Assembly: GCA_916610825.1 (NCBI GenBank)
Contig: OU744454.1
Coordinates: 15,880,336-15,944,335 of the forward strand
Length of the DNA: 64,000 bases
DNA from: Haliclystus octoradiatus
Lineage: Eukaryota; Cnidaria; Staurozoa; Stauromedusae; Haliclystidae
Reading direction: 5' to 3'
The position numbers were made by a program, and so were the translations under genes. The notes beneath the pieces were generated by a model. That model was not told the DNA's origin, searched no databases, and worked only from the letters and a program-made list of their open reading frames with translations. Shown here piece by piece: positions 1-14,800 of this stretch; the first letter of the stretch is position 1, and every line of letters starts with the position of its first letter.

Positions 1-2869
1 TACAGTCTAAAATTACAGAGTTTAGAATCAATCAAGGCATTGCACAAAAGTATTTCTATAATTTATTATTTAATATAAAAAAAATGAATCATTTGGTTTT
101 GAGCAGGCAGGCTTTTATTTTCAGATTTTGCTTCCATAATTAACGAAGGAATTGTAAGCATCGATTAAAATTAAAATTTCATTTTGTTGACTTGCTATAA
201 GAATAAGACACAGTATGTTACTACAGTTTCGAGAATAAAAATAGCGGTGTCTTGTTATTATCGTTGATCAACATTTAATAAAGTTAATTTCAGGTATATC
301 AAATTCAACAAAGTTAAATTGAATTGAGCGTATGATTTGTGATAAATAATAATAATTATAATATTTTCAGCGTTCAAAAATTTCCCTTTGAGTTTAAAAG
401 CACAAAAACATAATTCAAAAACATTTTTAAATAGTTATTACAGTTTTGATGAGTGTAACAAACCTTGTGTTACAAAAATAAAAAGCGAAAAAGGTTGCAT
501 GAAATAATCGATCATAGCAAACAATATTTATTAAAATACAACTTACCATTTTCCAAATGAGATCCAAATAAAAACTATACGAGCGGCTTAATCTCCGAAC
601 AACATTTAAATACATAATAGCGGGTTCTCTGAGTTAATACACCAATCAATAATTTGTTAACAACCATATTTTATCGAAGGAGAATGTACTCCCGATAAGA
701 ATAAAATAAAGATTGTCTTTTAATCGAAATAATTCTGACAAAAATGATCATTCCATATCGTGATCAAATGCATGGTAAAGTAGATTCATTTTCTACATAG
801 TAAATTATCCTTTTCGTCAGACATCATAACATGAGCATTTAAATACTACCATCGGCTGTGGTATTTTATATCTTTGAAGCTGCACTAAACATTTCCACTC
901 TATAAACCATCGCGTCCGTTTCAATAAATTCTGAATAAATATGCATATCACGAATCTGGCAAAATGAGTTGTTTTCGTTTTTCTATCAAAATAACTAATT
1001 TATTCATAATCGTCTTTTCTTTCATTCGACATCTGTAATGTATTATAAATAGCGCGTAGAAATATTGACAACAAGATGTAACATAATATCAGTATCGAAT
1101 TAGTATAGCGATTTTTTATAGAATTTATTTCCTTTTAAAAGAATGTTGATGCTATTATTCTGGAAAATTTGATAACAAGAAGCACTATCAGGCCAATTTT
1201 TCAGATCTTTTTTTTACTTATAAAATTTTATTTTCAACGAACTCTTAGTATTTTGATAGACTGCCATGAAAATCACAGGCCTACTTGCTGAGATTGCAAA
1301 AATCAAAAATGTATAGGCTCATATACTATCATATCATAATATTTTCAGATTATATATATAATTTGAAATTCAATACACGCGCTGTCGCGCGTGGGTCAGC
1401 CTTGTTCAATAATACGTTGTCGAAGCAGTAGGTTTGTTGATTAGTACAGTCAAAGCACCTATAACAGCAAGTAAGGCGGTAACTCATTGGTTAATGCTCT
1501 GGTATCACAATATCAGGGACGTCAGTACAAATCCGCCATTCGGCAACTTTTTATCAACGATTTTTCTTGTTTTTTTTAATATGAAGCAGTAAATCATTGT
1601 TAATTAACAAAAGATGTCTATTGATCATGTTAATAACAGAAATCAGTGGACCATGTGTCTTGTTGAAGCTAAATTAATTTAATATGGAATATATTGCATG
1701 CAATGCCACGAGTTTGACCGGCCACACTTTGACGGCGTTATTTTGTGAACACCACATTAGTGTTGTATATATATATTGCAATAAAGATTTATGAATCCGA
1801 ACCGAACGCGATCGGATCGTGTCGGGTCAGATTCGGGTTAATATTTTAGGTCTTTGAATTGGATCGGATTTGAAGTGATTTTTTATGGATAGTTTCAGAT
1901 TTCGAAATTTGACAGAGCATTTGTAATTTATAATAATTAATGTGTTCTGGCCTCCTTTCAGCACATAAAATAAAGTTTTTCTATGTAGATATAGCTATAT
2001 AGATATGCATAAAATTGACCGGCGGCCTCTATACATTTCAATCGACTCAATTGATGTGAAATAAATTAAATTTTTATTAAAGGAATGATTAAGATGTATT
2101 GATTCATGCTACATCGTTTCAATGCGTATTGTGTCTCATGTTCTCCTCCAGAGTTCATACTCCGTATTATACAGCGATAGGCAGCTTAGTCAATTGTCTA
2201 ATTATAAGTGATCTGAAAGTTTTATCATACAAGGTCCATTATGGACCAACACTCATTGCCAGTTATTTACTATATGCCCAACCTCAATTGATAAATAGAA
2301 TACTAAATACAATGTAATTAGTGTAAAGTGATAACAATGGAGACAATGCTTTGTTGATCGATTGATTGATTAATTGATTGTTTGTGTAACTACCTCCACG
2401 TTAAGCTTATTATCAAGGTTCTATTTTCAAACTTTACTCTGCACATGTAATCCTTTTAACATGTAATGGTTGCCTCAGATTTTCAACAAAGACTTAATTT
2501 ATATGCAAATTTTGCACTGATTTTGTGACATTGGAGATCAATTTTTACAGAATATTTATTATTTGGTAAATTTGCTGGTTATATCAAATCTAGTTCTAGT
2601 ACAGTTTTATTTAAATCATCCCATCAGTTCTGCTGATTTGAATAAAATTTTTTATGAATTCCGATGCTACAAATTTGAACTTTGGCCCGCATTGTCTTGG
2701 GATTAATCCCTGGCAGACGAACCATTGGCTGCTACACAAGAAGCCATTAAACTCATACACACTCCAAAGTCACTAACCAACCACTCTGTTAATATCTTAC
2801 CCGGCTTTGTGGTGAAATAATAAATACCTAAGAAATCCTATTAAATGTTTTACCTGTATATATCAACAG
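1..2869. other. No recognisable gene; upstream intergenic or WASHC2 intronic DNA
   Basis: No open frame here resembles a known protein, and none joins in phase to a neighbour with convincing splice sites. The WASHC2 head domain (about 220 residues in the family) should lie 5' of the exon at 2870; I could not find it here, so it is probably left of the window and this stretch may be a long intron. Visible contents are AT-rich sequence, a possible tRNA-like SINE remnant near 1475-1550, a degenerate stretch rich in CGGATCGG-like words near 1795-1880, and a SINE-tail copy at 2681-2822. Confidence 0.5.
2681..2822 (+). repeat. SINE-tail copy, family shared with 6635 and 41036
   Basis: This stretch shares an ordered set of words with two other places in the window: GCCATTAAACTCATACACAC, CACTAACCAACCAC, and CTTACCCGGCTTTGTGG at its end. 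The copy at 41036-41170 ends in the same CTTACCCGGTTTGTGG motif, and the copy at 6635-6845 carries a tRNA-like head in front. It lies just before the first recognised WASHC2 exon. The tRNA-like head is weak or missing in this copy. Confidence 0.6.
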
Positions 2870-5800
2870 GAAGGTGATCTGTTTGGAGATACTGGAGATG
2901 GCGATACCGATAGATCAAATAGCCCAAGAAGGAATACAACGGGTAATTCAAATCAAATAGTATCTTGTTCTGCTTTATCATCACAATATAATTAATGTAT
3001 TGATGAAACTGTTTTCTGCTTTGAAGATGACGAAATCAAAGAAATCAAACCACGAGCTCGTACAACTAGCAGTGGCAAAAAAGTTCCTGCTGGAGCTGTC
3101 TCCATATTTGGAGGTAATTGATTGGAAAGAAGCTGATTGACTGTATTGACGACTCGTCACATGTTTTAGTGACAACATGTTTGACCTTCATTTTCTATTT
3201 CATTTGCAGATGGAATGTTTCCAGGTGATAAATCACCAGAGAAACCGGTATGTTAGTTTGTTCATTCTGTTCTGTCGTGCTAACCAACATTTATTTCAAA
3301 TACCGGTATACAGTTATTACTACACAATGTTCTCTGTTTACTTGAAATGTTACATATGCAAACCCTCAATAACATTTTGCAGCAATATATTACTACAGTG
3401 AAACCTGTATATAACGGTCAGCTATAAGAGGTAGATAAATTGACCAATATAGACAGGTGGCCTTTATATACAGGTTTGATTCAATAGAAAATACTATTTT
3501 AGACATTGCCAGAGTGTCCACTATAGACAGGTGGCCGCTGTATAGAGGTGACAGCTATAACAGGTTTGACTGTAACAACTTCAAGCATGCGGCTTCTGTT
3601 GTGGAATTTTCATCTCAATAATTTCTCTGTCATCACCCCAACAAGACCGTTAGACGGTTTGATAATACCACTCATTCCCAGGGAAGCGCAGAGTCTAACA
3701 CCTAACAGCAATGTGTTAACTTCCAAAGATTGATTGCAGTAGAAATGAACTTCAAATATTTAGCAAATGATATTTTCATCGTCTTAAGTTTGTGTTTATT
3801 CTACATTTATTTAATTTTTCTTTCTTTAGTCATCTCGCCCATCGAGCCCTGCTAAAGATGCTAGTCCATCAGCAAAGAAAACTGCCCCTCCTATTGTTAA
3901 AGGCTTGTTTGATGATGACAATGATGATTTGTTTGGAGATAATAAAGATTCATTGACAGGTATAATAAATCTATAAATACATTATTATTCCCCCTACAAC
4001 ATTTGGTCACTTTTGAATTTGTTTAGATATTTTATTAATTATCCATTCATTTGTGTGAGTGTGTAGCTCATTGGGTATACTGGAATACGACAGTATAGAG
4101 GTCATCTGAAAGATTCATTCTAAAACTAATGAATTTTTCTGAGTAACCTAATTTGATTGGTCATTGAGTGTGCAGGTAGAACTCAATGAGGAGCGCCAAG
4201 GTTGAAACATGGTTTTGTGACCCAAAAATAAATTTTAGTTTTGGACATGATTTAAATGAAAGTAAATTAATAACAATGATAATAATAACAATGGAAACAG
4301 GTTTTCCAAAAAGACTGCTGAGGAACTTGACAAACTTTGATGCAAATGCGAAGGCAAAAAAGTGCAAAATGGCTCATAAAAGCAGTCAAAATATACAGTT
4401 TTTGTTGATACTGGAGATTAAATAACTTTGGAGATTAGAATGATTCGATACTAAATATTTATATTTTTCGTTTTAAAAAGCACTCATGTACAGGTTTTGC
4501 CATGCTCCATCGCAAATCCTTGCACTCGGGATGGTGTCTGACACTTGGGTTTATCCATTACGCCTCACTCGTGTCTCCCAACATTTCTCTTGCAAGAATT
4601 TTGCTATGAAGTATGGCAACCCGTACATGAACCCTTAATTTAAGTCCTTCTTCGCAATACCACAAACTGGCCACAACACACTGACAACACATTTTCATCT
4701 TCCCGCAATCAAATCTGATAGTTACAGTTTTCATTCTCCTGCAGTTCTTTATTGTGGTGTTGTTAGAATTGCTGTTTATTATTTTATCTTAATTTTATTT
4801 TAGCATGATTTTAAATTATTTATTCAGTTTTTATTTTTTATTTATATATTCATTACATTTATAATCTATTTTACACCATATGTGAACACTTGTGAAGCGC
4901 ATAGGACAGCAATGGATATGCGCTATAAAAATGCAACTATTATTATTATTATTATTATTATTTTCCAGTAATGGTTGGGACCCACTTTGATTTGCACTTT
5001 CTGTTTAGCATAGCAAAACAAAATACTGTTTCAACTGTAGGCTACAGTACTAACAAATTTCAGCAGGTGTCGAATTTCAAGAACACATCAACTTGGTTGA
5101 AACATTTATCAGTGTTTGAGGTGTATTTTTTCTCAGATCGATTGGACTATCTGTTATTTTAAATTAACCTAGCAACGCTGGTGGCTAATTGATATTAGTG
5201 ACTTGATGTGTTTTATCAAAAGCTTTAAATGTTGACATTTTTATTTTAGTGTCTGCCCCTCCACCTCGCAAGAAAACACTTGAATTATTTGCTGATGACG
5301 AAGATGATATATTTAATGAGCCCAAAACAAACAAACAAACAGAAATTAAAGAGAAATCAAAGGTATATCACATCAATATTGAATGTTAAAATAATGTTGG
5401 TATTATGTAGCATTTCGCGATTAGGATCTGATAAGTTGTACTCATAGGTAGAATGATAGTCAAAAATGAAACCTGCTAGATGATGCTACTTTTAGTTTCA
5501 TGCACAAGATGATCATTAAGCGGCATATTTCGACCTCCATCTTGGATTCGAAGTAACATCAACTAGTAGTCTAGTATGTCTCCTCTTTGAAAATTATTTT
5601 ATGAATGCTCTGAATATTTTCACCGAATGATGAAACCCATCATTTTTATAATACAATGTAATCTCTTTGTTATCACTGTCCTGGTGCAGCCAAATACATG
5701 CTACTTAGCCAAATATAGATAAAGCCAAATATTGTAATAATAAGTGTGTTGGGATGATAAACAGAGATAACTGTGAAATAGACATAGTTGAGTTTGATAG

Positions 5801-8800
5801 AAACCGGTTATGAAAATCAGTGATAATAAGTGTGTTGTGGTATTAAGAAATACTGTGAAACACAGGTATAGACATGTAGCGTTATATACAGGGTTTCAAA
5901 CCTGTTTTAGACATTTCAAGAGTGACCACTCTAACAGGTGGAAGCTGTATAGAGGTGACTGCTATACTGTGACAGGTTTGACTGCAGTGATATCAAATGT
6001 GTCACACTTTATTATTTATTCCTAAATAACAAGTTGGTTGTTTTCATTGAGAAGTCAACATTATATAGATCTTAGTATCATTTTGATAAGTTGATTACGA
6101 AAAGATGCTCAATCCAAAATTGCTGTCAGGATTCTTTTCTTGTCAATCATCCAATTGCTGTGTGTAAGCTTTTATATGATTGAAATGGTATATTGCAACA
6201 CATGTACTAGATCAAAATTTACATCATTTGAGACAGGGTTTGATAAAAGCTGGGAAACCGACAGTCAGTATTCTGAAAAGCTGAGGAAATTGAGAAAAAG
6301 TTCGCAACTTTCTCAATCTCTGGACATTCTCAATCCAGTAATATTTGGAATTTGGGGATTTTTTGCAAGACAAAATTCCAAAGATATTATATATTGTATA
6401 TGTTTTGTATATGCTAGGTTCCTGCTGGTGGGGTTTCTGTCTTTGCACCAGCCTCTCTCCCTAAAAAAGAAATTGCTAAAGACGTCAAACCGCTGCCAAA
6501 GAGTGAAGCAAAACCAGCTGCCAAAACGGCGTTGAGTTTGTTCGATGATGAAGCGGACGAAGACGAGGACGATTTATTTGGAGATGCTCCAGGTATTTAA
6601 AGATTATGTTAAAACAGCAGACACAAAAGTGTCTTCATACAGGTCAGGCCTCAGTGTAGTGATTAGGGTGCTGGATCAAGAGTTAGTAGCAGGTTCTTGG
6701 GTTCAATCCTTGGTAGGAGCACGGTTGTTTGGCATCGGGAAGGGCATTAGACCATTGAACTCACACATGCTTCAAAACCACTAACCTACCACCCCAACGA
6801 AAGAAGTTACTAGCTTACTTGTTACTAGTCTGTTTGAGCTTATTAATTTCCCCTTATTCCATAAAATATTTCTAGTAAGAAATGTCTGTAATCTGTATTA
6901 TACTATTTTTCAAGGATTTGTATAGTTTGCTTTCTCGACTCTCAATATTGTTGATTTATTATTTTATTATTTCCCAGTTAATAAACCATCACCTTCTGTT
7001 AAGACGAAACAAAACGCACCGAAATTGAGTTTATTTGATGATGACGAGGAAGAGGATGTCAACAATGGCGATGATTTGTTTTCCATCCAACCTAATCAAC
7101 CAATTGCAAATCAGAAGGAAATCAAAAGGTATTCACCTCAAATCTTCAATGCAGTTGTATACTGTCGTTTCTTCTTTAGCTTACGTCACAGACACGCTAT
7201 TTGCTAAACGCTATTTGCTACACGCTGTTTATCCAGGTCTAAGGGTGTGTTTTTATTTGTTGATGTTATCGTTAAATTACCTTCTTCAATACCAGGCTGT
7301 CATAACATATTTCTACTGATTTGTTCTTTACCATGCTAGATCAAAATGTATTAATAAGCTAAAAATAGATCATACAACTATGATTCTTGTTGATTTTATA
7401 AACATTATTATTTTTGAAAGTTTGTCCTCCAAAATTCAAAAATTTGAGACAAAGAACAATTTTTCCATTTTTTTTTAAAGAATTTCCAAGTAACACAAGA
7501 CAAATTGGAAGTTAAATTCGAGTTGTTTGACTAACAGGCTCTTTGAAATAGATATGAGAGCCACTAACTCAAGGCAGCAGTTGATGTAATACCTGCCTGA
7601 CACACAGACAGAATGTGAATCAAATCTCAATAACTAATACTGATGATTATAATTTCATTTTAGCCCAAAATCAAAAGTAGAACATGTCACTAAAGAGAAA
7701 TCACTTAATGAATCCAAAACCAATACCAAAGTAAGTTACAAATTTTATCGTACATTAATGTTTTTTTTCCACAACCTAAACTAAACATGTTGCAATTTTG
7801 ATACATAATTTGTTAAAATAAGTTATTGGTATTATTGGATGAGGGCTGTGAGTTTTCGTTACTAAAATAATTAATTAATTTCAGTAGTATTAACCTGTAA
7901 TCAGTTACTTTTCTAAAAAAGTATTTTTTGTTAGCGGTAACAGATTACTAACCATGTCCAAGTCTATAGTGGTAACTCCAATAATGTACAAGAAATTATC
8001 ATTTTTATTGAATCAAATCTGTGAATAAAGGCTGTCTGTAGTGTCTGAATAAAAGACTCAAGCTATAGATCCCTGTCTATAGTGGTCATTTCAATAATAT
8101 TCAAAGCATGCTATTGAATCCACCCTGTATATCAAGGCCACCTGTCTATAGTGGTCAATTTGTCTACTTCTCATAGCTGGCTGTTATATACAGGTTCACT
8201 GTATGCTATTAAATCCACCCTGTATATCAAGGCCACCTGTCTATTGTGGTCAATTTATCTAAGTATCTTTCTAAGTAGTAGGTTTCCTTGATCTGTATTT
8301 ACTATGTTAACCTAGATGATTTGACATCACTCATGTGTTTGCTGCTACAGACTGATGTTGCCAAACCAACGCCAAAGAAATCTACTCCATTGCTTGGCGA
8401 CAGTGATGATGATGACTTATTTGGTACGAAACCATCGAAAGTGACCCCATCTAAAAAGCAAGAAAAAAAGCCCGCTAATCTTGGATTATTTTCTGATGAT
8501 GACGATGGATTGTTTGGCGGTGAATCTGAAGATATATTCGCAGCAAAATCTGTTGATGTGGTACGTAAAAATGACGTCAGATTCCTGCATGATGATTGAT
8601 TAGTTCAGGATAAAAAATTGAGTACGAAATCAGTCAACAAAAATGTTGGATGCATGTCACTTTCGTTCACTTTCAAAGATAATCTTACATTTAGCAGGCT
8701 ACATTTATTGTAAATCTCCTTTTCATGTCTTCACTTGAGCCGTCGATATTATCACACTCCATATATAGGCCCCCTATCCTATTAATAATTAGATGGAATA

Positions 8801-11800
8801 GATAGCTAAACAGGTTTCAAAGTTGTTGTGACAACCTCTGTTCATGCACAATCGCGGTTGAATAACAACGTGATTGATTAATCAATTGATATATATATAT
8901 AGATACAGATATATGTGTAATTGTGTATTCTGCATGATTTATTCAGAAACAGAAGGCTGCTTCGACGAAGATTGAGTCTTCTGTATCAACTTCTGCTGAA
9001 TCCACAAACGAATCTCAGATTGCTGCTAGTCCGGATAGATCACGTGGCTCTATAGCATCACAAGGCCAACCGTCTGATCCTTTAGCAACCACAGAAACAA
9101 AAAGAGAAAACAACACTGAACAGAAAGACGAAGAAGACGGTCCCAACGTCAGACGACCAGCTGGAGGCGTGTCACTTTTTGGTGGTGTTGATCCTTTTGC
9201 AGCTAAAAATAAACTTAAACAATCCAATGTGACCTCAAATGAAAAAACTACGAAAGAAAACATTAAAACTGATGAACACCTTGATAAACCATCACCAGAA
9301 GTATCTGCAAAACCACCACAGATCAATGAGAAAGGTGATCATTGATGAATTATGATCCAATACAGCTGTTTGTTATGATTTCCAACGCATTCCACTGCGA
9401 GACATTTTGACTCTCTAAGTAAAACATTCCCAGGGACAGTGGACAAGATTCACCCTGCCCTGCGACCTTCATTAATCATTGGTTTGTGTCATTACCTGAA
9501 AATGATTCAAGTTGTTGAATCTCAGTTTGTTTACAATTTGGGGGAGTTTCTTGTACGCTAATTTTTCAGATAATTAGTTTGTAAAATTAGTTGCGAAAAA
9601 CAATCCATGAATTGTTCATAATGCTTAAATGGCCGAATCATCGTAAGCTTTTATTTCAATAAACAGTTCATGAATTGCCATGAAATGTTCATGAACAAGT
9701 TCATGAAAATTGCTCTGTTTAACCTTTCTGAAAAGTTCATGAAAATTGCTCTGTTTAACCTTTCTGAAAAGTTCATGTACTGCTTTCCGGAGAGGATGTC
9801 ACTCTAATATATATCTTATGTGATCATGATGTTCAAACCCAAAATGAAATTGGATAAAACCATATGCTACCAAGTTATTAGAATTGCCAGAGAAAGCAGA
9901 AAAATATTTTCAATACTATCTTGAACGGAATAGATGTCATTATGTCAATTAACAACAATGTCAAATACTCACTTCTGACACTACTATGATATACAGTATT
10001 TATGGAGTTAAAACGCTTCGGTAGTATTTCCCACTTGCACAATGTGATGTTTTAGTTAAAGTAATTTTCTCTTTTCTATTAAGATATTTTTGACGACGAT
10101 GACGAAGATGATTTATTTGGTAATCTTCCAACATCTAAACCATCACCTCACAAGAAAAGTCAAACCTTGGTAAGTATTACAATAATAATTATCGTTATCC
10201 GAATAGAAGGTTTAGCCTCTTGGAATACTAGAACATTTCAACAGTTTTCATCTCATTGTTTTGTCAATTGTCTTGTGAATTTGCTCTAACCTGATAATCA
10301 TCTTCGTCCAATATAAGATGTCTACTAGAACCCAATTTTATTTCTTTATGGTGATTAATTTCAGCCTGTACCGTCAAAGAAACCCGTTGACCGTTCACCT
10401 GCTGCTTCGCCGTCCACTAAACCTGCTTTTGCAGCTGCGAAGGTAATTATCTGACATCATTAAAACCTGTTTAATATAGAATATCCAACTATGGTGCTTG
10501 TAAATTGACCATTAGAAAAAGGTGGTCGTTATATCCAGGCTATCATGATTAGAGGCTTCGCTGTTACTCCTGTAAGAAGACTATGGTGATTTGACTTTAC
10601 ATGTTTGTAAGTTATTATTAATTAAACGATAGCAACGCTTCTTAATTCGATCATTGATTTGTATCATATGAAACCAATATTATGATATACCATGCTTGAA
10701 ACCATTTGTATTTTCTATGATTGGATGTTCTTAGAGGCTGACACCAACCGATCTCGTTCGGACGTCAATGCCGCGAAAAGAACCGCTACTCTAACTCACC
10801 GTCTTAAGAATTAAACATGACAGATAAACAGCTACAGCCCTGAGAACGCAATCGGATACGATAATCACTACGGCACAAGCTAATTAATGTATCAGTTACA
10901 ACCATATTAGTTAACGTATACATTTTTAGTTGGTTACCAGTCCACCTAAATATCCCTTTATTTTTGTATCATGCTCTTCAAAAATGTACACGATTTTCAA
11001 TTATTTGAAGATTGGTTGGAGTATTAATTCGATATCTCTTTGTTGATCATGTTAGAAACATCAATTGGAAATAGTAAGAAATATACCTACTTTTTGATGT
11101 TACCTAACTCTATATATTTCATTTTTTGTTTCCAGCTAAATTTTAACCCCGCTGCTATGTTACCTGGGGCTGCTCCACCACCCAAGAAAATTCAAGTTGA
11201 TGATGTTGTTTCCTTCGATGAACCGGCGAAAGTTGATACTTTAACAACTGCTACAAAGGCAAGTAACATTTATTTTTCTTCCTTTCCTTCTTTTGCACAA
11301 GCAGACGATTGGTAGTTCGGTGTCAGAGCTATAAAATGAAAATATTGTGGATATCGATATTGTATGTTTTAAGGTTTCATGTTTATATTAGACCACTCTT
11401 ACACTCGACATCGATATGAAGCTACCCTCTCTTGCATACATTGCTATAATCAAGATTGTTAAAGGCATTATAATGATGTATCTAGCAATTTAGTTTATTT
11501 TATTGTATTATGATCCAAGGGTTAACTTGAGGAATGATTTCTATTTGAAATTCTGTCAAGACCCCCTGAATAACGGTGATCCGCCCGTTCTGAATGTAAC
11601 GATGAGATCCGTGTTTTATTCTCTAGAACCGTACGCGTGGTACACTGCAGCGCCGTCCGCCTAGCCGACAAGGAAGACAAAAGGCCATTCGATCGAGTGT
11701 TGCTGACGACACCCTCTTTCCGTCTCCTGCGATCGATAGCATTGACGCTGGACGTACTGCATCTCCTATTACTTCTAGACCAGCACCAACGAAGTCAATG

Positions 11801-14800
11801 ACACTTCCCTCACAGTCATCTACGAAAACAAAACCAAATATCAGCACGATTGATATATTTGATGATGATGATGATGACGATGATCTTTTTGGCATCCCAT
11901 CTAAACAAACAGCAGCCAATAGCAAACCACCTCCTTTGTTAGATGATAAATCAGGTGACCTATTTGGTTTGCCTACAAATCAACCACTTGCATCACGTGA
12001 TATAGAAACGAAACAAGAGGGGGTTACGTCATCGATTGACTCGACGACTTCAGAAGAACCGGCAGTTGAAGACAAGAATAAGTCACTACCGCCATCACGT
12101 CATACTGAAACGAAACAAGAGAATGCGTTGTCACCTGAAGATTCCCTTTTTGCCCCATCAAAAGATGATAATGATATATTTGGGAATGTAAAACCATCAC
12201 CAAAGATAGAGAAACAGGATCCTTTGTTTGGTGACACTATTCCCACCACGCCCAAAGCTGTTACGAAACCCACGAAAGAGGAGACAAAAGTGGAATCAAC
12301 GCCAAAGAAGAAAGCAGCTGATGTAATTGATATATTCGGCGACGTAAGTAATTTATAGTTGCTGTGTGAGAGGCGTAATGCGCGCGTGCAATTCAGTATA
12401 ACGTATGTTGTACCTTATGTCATTCCATAAATGAGTGGACTCGATAATCATGACCTTGTCTTGAAGGTCCATTTAGAGTTTGAAAAATGTACCTCAAAAA
12501 AGAGCACGTCCCCGTATGATTGTCACTTTGAGTTACAATGTAACCGGCTTTTTAAATTTGCAATTCTGATAAATAAACTTTCCGCTTATCTGCAACCTGT
12601 CTTTGTAACCCTATTAACTATTCTGTCGTTTAGTGATTGCTAAATAACTTCCGTCAAGTGGAATATTCCATATCATATGAATATAAACAAAAATTTCTTT
12701 AACTGGTGACACAGCGAACAATTATGCTGCTGGTGCTTTATTATTATGTTTAAGCTAATCAAAATGTGTTACCTTATTGAAAAAAATAATCATCTAATGT
12801 GCGTCAGCCTCAACTGTTTTTCTCGAAATGCTCTGAATATTTTTTGCGCACTCTGCCAAGAACTAGTGTCAGTGAAACAAATCCACTATTTTTATAATAT
12901 TATACTTACTGTATTAAAAAAGAAAATAAATGTGTAATAAGATAAATTAAAATACAAGATGGTAAAAGTTAAGCAAACAGTTTACAATTTAAAGATAAAT
13001 CTATTTTAGCGAGTGATTGTTTTGAATTGACTGCAAACTCAGGTAAGAAGATTCCACCAAGGAATTGCCCTGTTACAGAACATATATGTTTTGAACTGTA
13101 TTAACTTATCTATTTGTTTCAGGACAATGACGATATATTTGCTGTCCAACCTTCTTCTTCTAAAAGTAACAAAACATCAACAACAAAATCCTCGAAATCC
13201 AAAAAAGCAAACATTGGTCTTCTCGATGATGATATATTTGGTGATACAAAAGGGGCATCTATATTTGATGAAACCCCAGTTAAGTCTCGTAAGGAAAAAA
13301 AACCAGCCTCGTCTCTAATCGCTAATAATGATGAAGACGATGACGATCTCTTTTCGACGAAGAAAACCACCAAAAGTGATAAATCAGGTAGGAGAGTTAC
13401 ATTTCCAATTTGTTTTTTTTTCGTTGTGTCTCAATTTATTCGGTGGTTTCTTGTTCACGTTTTTTTTTATCTAAAAATAAAAACAGATTTCAATTTTTAC
13501 GAGAAATTGAGAATCTATATTTTACTTGCAAAATGCCACAGTCTTACTCGTAGTCAGAGCCTTACACGATATCAGTTTTACAGATCAGAATTAATTGTTT
13601 GCTTACAGATCAATCTTTGTCCTTTTACAAATGTGTTCTTTTCGTTTCTTTTCTTCTTGGCCTCTGTGTTACTCAGCGATGCCGCATTTAGGAAAAGTCT
13701 CCATCCCGTGTCCGCCCCATGAATCCGAGAGTTGCTCGCTCACGTGGTGCTGTATACTCTGACGTGATACTTTTTTGCCGTGATCGCCCTGCCCTACCTA
13801 AGGTGCCCGTACTTCTTTCATATTTCTATGGGAGTGAATTCCTTTTAATGATCTTAGGCGCGACACTGTTCACGGTTTAATTTCAACAGATCTCATGGCA
13901 GATAACATTTTATTGTGAATGAATGCACAGCAGCACTCCACACTCGTCAATATGCAATTAATTCCCTCTTGAGCATCCCATCAGGAGATGATACTTATTT
14001 GATGTTCAGATATGGTCAAGGCTGAGCTGACGTCGTCTGATAGGGCATTCAACCAGGCAAAGACCACCAGATCGGAAGTTCTTGGTCTACTGACTAAGTG
14101 GAAATAGATCTGCAAGCAGTTGTTTTAGAGATACGTCATCCCCTCTTGAAATGCTCTTTTGCTCACTGTGGTGTTTTGGTGATTAGATAGCGTGCAATAA
14201 TTTGTTCCATTTTATAATTTTGTAACCAAGTTTACAATCTGATTCATTTGTTGCCAATTGTTGTTGTCACGACATCAATGCCTCTTATCAATTATATTTC
14301 TTGATGTGCTGTTTGACATATTGACTTAGCTATGTAGATTTGGTTTTGTAAGTTACGATGGGTTTATTTGCCAACTAGATGGGTTCAAAAGTGTATCTAG
14401 TGTCTACGCTGTTATAAGACGCCATTATTATATGATTAAGTAGAATCACATTAGTTTTTATTATGCGGGAAGCGCACCTCGTCAAATCCATCTTGCCAGA
14501 CTTGTGCAGATTTAGAATTGACTGGATTAAATTGATTTGTTTGAATTAGTGGTAGTGCTCGATGTTAAGATTCCAAGAACCGTTACGATACAATCCCGAT
14601 ATGGTAATTTTGTAGAACCCGATCCATTATCCTTTTTGAAAATGATCTCCCAATGATATCAATAAGCAAAATAAATATTATCAAGGGTAATATCTGCTGT
14701 CATCAACTTTTTCATCCAAACCGAGAACATCGTAAATTGATTTATGGAGAAATGAGGAAACATAAAAACGATGTTGGAATCCGATCCGATCCGAAATTCT

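Noticed and set aside
13388-13722. Extension of the WASHC2 frame beyond KSDKS (hydrophobic, Phe-rich)
   Set aside because: The composition changes abruptly after a good donor, and the exon joins in phase to the conserved terminal exon at 17234. The extension is intron.
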